Assembly (NCBI GenBank): GCA_031270565.1
Contig: JAISXJ010000067.1
Location: 1-7,240, forward strand
DNA length: 7,240 nucleotides
Origin: Prevotellaceae bacterium
Lineage (GTDB): Bacteria > Bacteroidota > Bacteroidia > Bacteroidales > Paludibacteraceae
Direction of reading: 5' to 3'
Shown: piece after piece, positions 1 through 5,346 of the stretch
Position numbering within the stretch: position 1 is the first letter of the stretch
Layout of the letters: every line of letters starts with the position of its first letter
The notes under the pieces: model-generated
Told to the model about the DNA's origin: nothing
Database searches by the model: none
The model's input: the letters and a program-made list of their open reading frames with translations, nothing else
Position numbers and translations under genes: made by a program

Positions 1-6
1 CGTTTT

Positions 7-20
7 TGTCCGTTAGGACA
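7..20. repeat. Short inverted repeat (hairpin 1)
   Basis: Arms TGTCC (7-11) and GGACA (16-20) are perfectly complementary around the loop GTTA. The GTCC/GGAC core recurs in hairpin 4 at 123-135. Function is unknown. On its own a 5-bp stem is weak; it is listed because it belongs to a cluster. Confidence 0.5.
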
Positions 21-51
21 TATACTTTTATAGTGATTCACTCCGCAAGTC

Positions 52-67
52 CTGCCTTGTCAGGCAG
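52..67. repeat. Short inverted repeat (hairpin 2)
   Basis: Arms CTGCCT (52-57) and AGGCAG (62-67) pair perfectly around the four-base loop TGTC. The flanking bases do not extend the stem. There is no T-run after it, so a rho-independent terminator is unlikely. Confidence 0.6.
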
Positions 68-88
68 TGGATAGGAGGGTGTCGTTTT

Positions 89-109
89 CCGCAGGTCGCT
101 GACCTGCGG
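89..109. repeat. Strong inverted repeat (hairpin 3)
   Basis: Nine-base arms CCGCAGGTC (89-97) and GACCTGCGG (101-109) are perfectly complementary around the three-base loop GCT. This is the most GC-rich and stable hairpin of the group. It is followed by TTATGAAAAT rather than a T-tract, so it does not look like a standard intrinsic terminator. It could be a REP-like palindrome, an RNA-stabilising 3' end hairpin or a protein-binding site; the sequence does not decide. Confidence 0.75.
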
Positions 110-122
110 TTATGAAAATAAC

Positions 123-135
123 GTCCTTTCAGGAC
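123..135. repeat. Short inverted repeat (hairpin 4)
   Basis: Arms GTCCT (123-127) and AGGAC (131-135) pair around the loop TTC. The core resembles hairpin 1 (GTCC/GGAC) with a different loop. The hairpin is flanked on both sides by the palindrome ACGT (121-124 and 137-140), the left copy overlapping the stem. Confidence 0.5.
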
Positions 136-148
136 AACGTAACATTGA

Positions 149-165
149 CTTTCGCTCGGCGAAAG
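149..165. repeat. Short inverted repeat (hairpin 5)
   Basis: Arms CTTTCGC (149-155) and GCGAAAG (159-165) pair perfectly around the loop TCG. It is followed by CCCGAAAAAAT, an A-run rather than a T-run. Read on the minus strand the T-run would precede the hairpin, so it is not a canonical terminator in either direction. Confidence 0.65.
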
Positions 166-177
166 CCCGAAAAAATA

Positions 178-216
178 TTATTCACTATTCACTAAAATAC
201 TATTCGTTATTCACTA
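178..216. repeat. ATTCACT direct repeats
   Basis: The 7-mer ATTCACT occurs in tandem at 180-186 and 187-193 and again at 209-215. The longer word TTATTCACTA is found at both 178-187 and 207-216. A further single ATTCACT lies at 36-42, inside the imperfect palindrome AGTGATTCACT (32-42). This is low-complexity AT-rich intergenic DNA; no function can be assigned. Confidence 0.65.
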
Positions 217-233
217 CTAACTACACTCTAATA

Positions 234-254
234 ACTAAAAACTAAAAACTAAAA
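234..254. repeat. Three tandem copies of ACTAAAA
   Basis: Three perfect 7-bp units at 234-240, 241-247 and 248-254 sit immediately upstream of the asnS -7 box, across the place where a -33 element would be expected. A tract this simple could change copy number by slippage and alter promoter spacing, but that is inference. Confidence 0.75.
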
Positions 255-261
255 AAAGGCT

Positions 262-269
262 TACCTTTG
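262..269 (+). promoter_or_regulatory. Bacteroidetes-type -7 promoter box for asnS
   Basis: TACCTTTG matches the Bacteroidetes primary sigma factor -7 consensus TAnnTTTG. It lies about 50 bases before the asnS start codon, which would give a 5' untranslated leader of roughly 45 bases. No clear -33 TTG element is visible; that position is occupied by ACTAAAA repeats. Confidence 0.55.
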
Positions 270-307
270 CAGCGAATAATGAGTTTGTAATTTACAACTT
301 ATAATTA

Positions 308-313
308 CAGGAG
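308..313 (+). promoter_or_regulatory. Ribosome binding site of asnS
   Basis: CAGGAG ends seven bases before the ATG at 321, a good Shine-Dalgarno match and spacing. It supports the chosen start. It is notable because the other two genes in the window lack an equally clear site, and Bacteroidota often do without one. Confidence 0.65.
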
Positions 314-320
314 AAAAACT

Positions 321-1727
321 ATGCAGAAAATTAACAGAACAGTTATTGTTAATGCCTTAAAGAGCGCCGAAATCGGCAGGGAAATAAACATCAAAGGATG
401 GGTGCGTACGCATCGCGGTAATAAAAATGTGCATTTTATAGCGCTCAATGACGGGTCAACCATCCATAATATGCAGGTTGTGGTTGATATGGGGAAGTTC
501 ACGGAAGAACAGTTGAAACTCATCACTACCGGCGCCTGTCTGAACGTCAACGGCATCCTGACACAGTCGGTCGGACAGGGACAGTCGGTGGAACTTGCAG
601 CCACCGCAATAGAGATTTACGGCGTCGCCGACCCCACTCAATACCCGCTCCAAAAGAAAGGTCATACCCTTGAATATTTGCGTGAAATAGCGCACCTGCG
701 TCCGCGAACCAATACCTTTGGCGCTATATTTCGCCTGCGACACAACATGGCAATGGCGATTCATACGTTTTTCCACGAACGTGGTTTTTTCTATTTTCAT
801 ACGCCGGTCATCACCGGTAGCGACTGCGAGGGAGCCGGGCAAATGTTTCAAGTAACAACCCTGAATCTCTATGACATCAAAAAGACGCCTCAGGGCGCCA
901 TCGACTACAGCAATGACTTCTTTGGACGCCCCACATCGCTCACCGTATCCGGACAGCTGGAGGGTGAACTGGCAGCGCTGGCGCTTGGCGCTATCTATAC
1001 GTTTGGTCCCACTTTCCGCGCCGAAAACTCCAATACGCCCCGTCATTTAGCCGAGTTCTGGATGATTGAGCCGGAGGTCGCCTTCTTTGAAATTGCCGAT
1101 AACATGCAGCTGGCACAGGAGTTTATTCAGTATTGTGTTCGCTGGGCGCTGGAACGCTGTACGGACGATATTGAATTTCTTGCCAAAATGTATGACAATG
1201 CCCTGATAGACCGTCTGAGATTTGTTACGGAAAACGATTTTCAACGTTTAACCTATACCGAAGGCGTTATCATTTTAAAGGATGTTGTGGCAAAAGGGAG
1301 AAAGTTTGAGTTTCCCGTTGACTGGGGCATTGATTTGCAATCGGAACACGAACGCTATCTGGTGGAGGAACATTTCAAACGTCCCGTCATTCTGACCGAC
1401 TATCCTAAAGAGATAAAATCGTTCTATATGAAACAAAATGACGATGGTAAAACGGTTCGAGCCATGGATGTTTTGTTTCCGAAGATAGGAGAAATTATTG
1501 GCGGTTCGCAGCGCGAGGAGGATTATGAAAAACTCAAACGTCGCGCTGAGGAGATGCACATACCCGATAAAGATATTTGGTGGTATCTGGATACACGACG
1601 TTTTGGCACTGCGCCACATTCGGGTTTTGGTTTGGGTTTCGAGCGGCTAATGCTTTTCGTAACCGGTATGCAGAATATTCGCGATGTCATTCCTTTCCCC
1701 CGCACAACCCACAATGCGGACTTCTAA
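321..1727 (+). CDS. asnS: Asparaginyl-tRNA synthetase
   Basis: A cytoplasmic class IIb aminoacyl-tRNA synthetase that uses ATP to charge tRNA-Asn with asparagine. The 468-residue length is normal for bacterial AsnRS. The N-terminal ~110 residues form the OB-fold anticodon-binding domain (INIKGWVRTHRGNKNVHFI, then DGS). The catalytic domain follows, with motif 1 around residues 145-165 (ends HTPVIT), motif 2 at 232-247 (FRAENSNTPRHLAEFW), and motif 3 at 435-442 (GFGLGFER, with Arg442 the ATP-binding arginine) followed by IPFPRT. The signature GGSQRE at 394-399 and VSGQLEGE favour AsnRS over AspRS. The start is supported by CAGGAG seven bases upstream, and the gene ends in the double stop TAATAA. 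It is the first gene downstream of the promoter at 262 and is followed by metH 49 bases later. An own AsnRS suggests that Asn-tRNA need not be made by the amidotransferase route, though that route could coexist. Confidence 0.97.
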   Translation: MQKINRTVIVNALKSAEIGREINIKGWVRTHRGNKNVHFIALNDGSTIHNMQVVVDMGKFTEEQLKLITTGACLNVNGILTQSVGQGQSVELAATAIEIYGVADPTQYPLQKKGHTLEYLREIAHLRPRTNTFGAIFRLRHNMAMAIHTFFHERGFFYFHTPVITGSDCEGAGQMFQVTTLNLYDIKKTPQGAIDYSNDFFGRPTSLTVSGQLEGELAALALGAIYTFGPTFRAENSNTPRHLAEFWMIEPEVAFFEIADNMQLAQEFIQYCVRWALERCTDDIEFLAKMYDNALIDRLRFVTENDFQRLTYTEGVIILKDVVAKGRKFEFPVDWGIDLQSEHERYLVEEHFKRPVILTDYPKEIKSFYMKQNDDGKTVRAMDVLFPKIGEIIGGSQREEDYEKLKRRAEEMHIPDKDIWWYLDTRRFGTAPHSGFGLGFERLMLFVTGMQNIRDVIPFPRTTHNADF

Positions 1728-1776
1728 TAAGGATTAACATTTTTAATTAGCATATTCAACATATTCTCCTGAAACA

Positions 1777-4700
1777 ATGAACATCATAGACGCACTGAAA
1801 CAACGTATTCTCATTCTTGACGGCGCTACCGGAACAGCGTTACAGCGGTTTCGGCTGACCGAAGAAGATTTTAGAGGCGATGCCTTCCGGACGCACCCGA
1901 CGCCACTCAAAGGAAACAACGATATTCTGAATCTCACCCGTCCCGACCTGATACGACAGGTACACAACGCCTACATTGAGGCAGGCGCCGACATCATTGA
2001 GACCAACACCTTTAATGCTAATGCCATTTCACAAAGCGATTACCGGTGCGAAGAGCTAATCTATCGCCTTAACTTTGAGGGAGCACACCTCGCCAAAGAG
2101 AGCGCCATCGCCTGCACTGACAGGAAAATTTACGTTGCCGGCAGTATTGGTCCCACCGCAAAATCCGTTACGCTCGCCTCCGACGCCAACAACCCCGGCT
2201 ACAGAGAGACAGACTTTGATACCCTCGCCGAAGCATACGCCCTGCAAGTCTCCGCCCTAATCGACGGAGGCGCAGACCTGCTGCTGCTGGAAACAATCTA
2301 CGACGGACTGAACGCCAAAGCTGCCCTCTACGCTATCGCACGTGTGCAGCAGGAAAAATCTACAGCGCTTCCCGTGATGCTCTCCGTTACCGTCAACGAC
2401 CGCAGCGGACGCATCCTTACAGGACAGTCGCTCGAAGCAGTGTATGCCAGCCTTGCTCATTATCCAATCCTGAGTTTCGGGCTGAACTGTTCTTTCGGCG
2501 CTACAGAACTGCACGCTTTCTTTAAAACGTTATCCCCAAAAATTCCGCATTATCTCTCCATTTATCCCAATGCCGGACTGCCCAACGAAATGGGCGAATA
2601 CGATGAAACACCTGAGTTCACCGCTTCCTGTCTAAAAAAAATGGCTGAAGAAGGACTGATTAATATTGCCGGAGGATGTTGCGGTACTACTGCCGCGCAT
2701 ATCAAAGCCATTCGCGAAGCGCTTCACGGCATCCCTCCCCGCTCGCTGCCTTCACCGCCATCTCCGCTGACGCTAAGTGGACTGGATATTGTTACGATAA
2801 ACACAAAAGAGAGTAACTTTATCAACGTCGGCGAGCGTACCAACGTAGCCGGTTCTGCGCGGTTTGCCCGTATGATTCGTGAGAAAAATTATAATGAAGC
2901 CGCTCTGATTGCCCGCAAACAGATTGAAGATGGCGCATCCATTATCGACATCAATATGGACGATGCCATGCTGGACGGGTGCGTTGAGATGGAACATTTC
3001 GTACGTATCATCAGCAATGAGCCGGAGATTGCCAAAGCTGCCCTGATGATTGACTCTTCCGACTGGCAAACGCTGCTCGCCGGACTGAAAAATGCACAGG
3101 GCAAATGTATTGTCAATTCTATCTCTCTCAAAGAGGGCGAGGCAGAGTTTCTCGCTAAAGCCGCCGAGATACGCAGACTGGGAGCAGCGGTGGTGGTGAT
3201 GGCATTCGACGAAGAGGGACAGGCTGCCTCTTTCGAGAGGAAAACAGCCATCGCCCGTCGGGCATACAACCTATTGACTGCCCGTGCAGGCTTTCCTCCG
3301 GAAGACATCATTTTCGATGTCAATGTCCTTGCCATCGGTACAGGCATTGAGGAACACAATAACTACGCCGTTGACTTCATAGAGGCAGTGCGTTGGATTA
3401 AAAAAGAACTGTCCGGCTGTTATACATCCGGCGGAATTTCCAATCTCTCCTTTTCTTTTCGCGGTAATAATCCCGTGCGGGAAGCTATGCACTCCGTCTT
3501 CCTCTACCATGCCATACAGGCAGGACTGGATATGGGTATTGTCAACCCCGCGCTGCTACAGATTTATGACGACATTGACCCTGAATTACTGGTTGCCGTC
3601 GAGGATGTTGTACTTAACCGTCGCCCCGACGCTACGGAGCGTTTGACCTCTCTTGCCGAACGTCTCAAAGAACAGACGGGAGATGAGAAAACCGTGAGGA
3701 ATGTGAAAAGTGAAGAGTGGCGCACGCTGCCCCTTGATGAACGCCTTGCTCATTCTCTGGTAAAAGGAATCACAGAATATCTGCCCGCAGATATTGCCGA
3801 AGCGCTTAGCATCTATGCCTTGCCGGTGGAAATCATTGAAAAACCGCTGATGAAAGGGATGGAACACGTAGGACAGCTTTTTGGCGAGGGGAAAATGTTT
3901 CTGCCACAAGTGGTGAAAGCCGCCAGAGTAATGAAAGACGCCGTAGCAATTCTACAACCCGAAATAGAACGTTACAATGGTGGCAAAGGCGCTGCCGAAG
4001 CTATCCGCCTGCCCAAAATGATTCTCGCCACAGTGAAGGGCGACGTGCATGACATCGGAAAAAATATCGTCAACATCGTGCTTACCTGCAACAATATTGA
4101 GGTGATTGACCTTGGCGTAATGATTGACCATCACGAAATTGTAGCAGCAGCCAAACGTGAAAACGCCAATCTCGTTGGCGTCAGCGGACTGATTACCCCT
4201 TCGCTCGGCGAAATGGAACAGCTTTGCCGGCTGATGCAGGAGGAGCAACTCGCCATTCCGCTGATTGTAGGAGGAGCTACCACCTCTTCCGTCCACACGG
4301 CTGTCAAGCTGGCGCCGCTCTATGATTACTGCGTTGTCGATGGAGGCGACGCCTCCAGAACGGTGAGCGTTGTCAAACGCCTGCTGAATGAGAGAGAGAC
4401 TTATATTCGCGAAATAAAATCCCGACAGGAGCAGATACGGGAACTCTATCGAACGCGGGATGTACGTCTTGTTTCGCTTGAACAGGCACGCCGGCAGGCG
4501 CCCCGCTACGACTTTAACGCTTGTATCACATCAAAATTCGGTGAACATAACCTGTCGGAAAAACACATAGACATTGCCTGTTGCGCGCACCTCATCGACT
4601 GGACGCCCTTTTTCCACTTCTGGGGATTTAAGGGGAAATTTCCTGACATCATCCACACCAACGAAGAGGCGCGCCGCACCTACGAGACCGCTCTGCATCA

Positions 4701-5292
4701 GTTGAACGGAATTATCGCCGGACAGGAGTTTGACGCTGCCATCACAGTACGCTTTTTCGACGCTTATGCAGAAAATGATGACATCGTGCTTGACGGTGTT
4801 CATCACTTTCCAATGCTGCGGCAACAGGAGGAGCAGAGCCATTTTCTTTGCCTTTCCGACTTCATTATGCCGCGCGGAGAGGGCAAAAGCGCTGTCGGAC
4901 TGTTTTGCCTGAAAGTAGCCGACAAGCGTCCGCATTGCGACTGCCGTGACTTCGACCACCTGTTACGGGAGAGTCTCTGCGCCCGTCTGACGGAAGCGCT
5001 CGCCGAATGGATGCAGGCGCAACTCGAAAGTGGACAGCGTGTAATACGCCCGGCATTTGGCTACCCGACATGCCCCGACCATGCGCTGAAACGGGACGTC
5101 TTCGATCTGCTCAACGCAACGGAAGAGACCGGTATCACCCTGACCGGCAATTACTCAATGTTCCCCACTACCAGCCTGTGCGGCATGTTAATAGCCCATC
5201 CGGAGGCGCGTTATTTTGGTGTCGGAAAAGTTGGAGCAGACCAGTTGCAGGATTATATCCGACGACGGGAAGGCAAAGAGGTGAAAATGTAA
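1777..5292 (+). CDS. metH: Cobalamin-dependent methionine synthase
   Basis: Transfers the methyl group of 5-methyltetrahydrofolate through protein-bound cobalamin to homocysteine, giving methionine and tetrahydrofolate in the cytoplasm. All four modules are present. The homocysteine domain (about 1-320) starts LDGATGT and carries the zinc cysteines Cys238 (FGLNCSFG), Cys301 and Cys302 (GGCCGTT). The pterin domain (about 345-610) starts FINVGERTNVAGS at 348. The cap and B12 domains (about 650-880) hold the cobalt ligand His758 in GDVHDIGKN, then GVSGL (801-805) and VGGATT (831-836). The AdoMet-activation domain (about 890-1171) keeps Asp941 (DWTPFF), Glu1073, Arg1091 (RPAFGYPTCPDH) and Tyr1146, which match the known SAM contacts of the E. 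coli enzyme, so SAM-dependent reductive reactivation looks intact. The protein is somewhat shorter than E. coli MetH (1227 aa), mainly from loss of a loop before RPAFGY and a shorter C-terminus. No Shine-Dalgarno precedes the ATG; the start is chosen because LDGATGT follows at the usual distance. No B12 riboswitch is visible in the 49-bp gap, and no metF is in the window. It may be cotranscribed with asnS. Confidence 0.97.
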   Translation: MNIIDALKQRILILDGATGTALQRFRLTEEDFRGDAFRTHPTPLKGNNDILNLTRPDLIRQVHNAYIEAGADIIETNTFNANAISQSDYRCEELIYRLNFEGAHLAKESAIACTDRKIYVAGSIGPTAKSVTLASDANNPGYRETDFDTLAEAYALQVSALIDGGADLLLLETIYDGLNAKAALYAIARVQQEKSTALPVMLSVTVNDRSGRILTGQSLEAVYASLAHYPILSFGLNCSFGATELHAFFKTLSPKIPHYLSIYPNAGLPNEMGEYDETPEFTASCLKKMAEEGLINIAGGCCGTTAAHIKAIREALHGIPPRSLPSPPSPLTLSGLDIVTINTKESNFINVGERTNVAGSARFARMIREKNYNEAALIARKQIEDGASIIDINMDDAMLDGCVEMEHFVRIISNEPEIAKAALMIDSSDWQTLLAGLKNAQGKCIVNSISLKEGEAEFLAKAAEIRRLGAAVVVMAFDEEGQAASFERKTAIARRAYNLLTARAGFPPEDIIFDVNVLAIGTGIEEHNNYAVDFIEAVRWIKKELSGCYTSGGISNLSFSFRGNNPVREAMHSVFLYHAIQAGLDMGIVNPALLQIYDDIDPELLVAVEDVVLNRRPDATERLTSLAERLKEQTGDEKTVRNVKSEEWRTLPLDERLAHSLVKGITEYLPADIAEALSIYALPVEIIEKPLMKGMEHVGQLFGEGKMFLPQVVKAARVMKDAVAILQPEIERYNGGKGAAEAIRLPKMILATVKGDVHDIGKNIVNIVLTCNNIEVIDLGVMIDHHEIVAAAKRENANLVGVSGLITPSLGEMEQLCRLMQEEQLAIPLIVGGATTSSVHTAVKLAPLYDYCVVDGGDASRTVSVVKRLLNERETYIREIKSRQEQIRELYRTRDVRLVSLEQARRQAPRYDFNACITSKFGEHNLSEKHIDIACCAHLIDWTPFFHFWGFKGKFPDIIHTNEEARRTYETALHQLNGIIAGQEFDAAITVRFFDAYAENDDIVLDGVHHFPMLRQQEEQSHFLCLSDFIMPRGEGKSAVGLFCLKVADKRPHCDCRDFDHLLRESLCARLTEALAEWMQAQLESGQRVIRPAFGYPTCPDHALKRDVFDLLNATEETGITLTGNYSMFPTTSLCGMLIAHPEARYFGVGKVGADQLQDYIRRREGKEVKM

Positions 5293-5313
5293 AATAATAT
5301 CAATGATTTATTT

Positions 5314-5321
5314 TACCTTTG
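5314..5321 (+). promoter_or_regulatory. Bacteroidetes-type -7 promoter box for the DNA methyltransferase gene
   Basis: TACCTTTG, identical to the box ahead of asnS, lies 25 bases before the ATG at 5347 and would give a leader of about 20 bases. No clear -33 TTG is present; the upstream sequence is the AT-rich end of metH and its stop codon. It suggests that the third gene is transcribed independently of metH. Confidence 0.5.
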
Positions 5322-5346
5322 TGTGCTTCAAATCATTCTTCCGAAT

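Larger units (their letters stand above)
1..320. other. Gene-free leader region upstream of asnS
   Basis: No credible coding sequence lies here on either strand. The left half (about 7-165) is a run of five short perfect inverted repeats, each with a 3-4 base loop. The middle (about 178-254) is AT-rich and built from 7-bp direct repeats. The right end holds a Bacteroidetes-type -7 box and a ribosome binding site for asnS. None of the hairpins is followed by a T-run on either strand, so they are not typical intrinsic terminators. No T-box, cobalamin or SAM riboswitch architecture was recognised by eye. The region may include the 3' untranslated end of a gene lying to the left of the window. 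Confidence 0.7.

Noticed and set aside
89..165. Intrinsic terminators for an upstream gene
   Set aside because: The hairpins are strong, but neither strand shows a T-run directly after a stem, so they do not meet the usual definition.
1..260. CRISPR array or riboswitch
   Set aside because: The repeated words are only 7-10 bases, without regular spacers, and no known riboswitch core could be recognised.
713..720. TACCTTTG promoter-like word inside asnS
   Set aside because: It is a perfect match to the -7 consensus but lies in the middle of a conserved coding region with no gene starting just downstream; most likely chance.
456..1046. Open frame of 196 codons on the minus strand
   Set aside because: It lies wholly inside asnS on the opposite strand, has no recognisable motif, and asnS is beyond doubt; an antisense shadow.
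2889..3359. Open frame of 156 codons on the minus strand within metH
   Set aside because: It mirrors the well-conserved pterin-binding domain of MetH and shows no family motif of its own.
5007..5297. Open frame of 96 codons on the + strand overlapping the end of metH
   Set aside because: It is out of frame with the conserved activation-domain residues of MetH and has no independent support.
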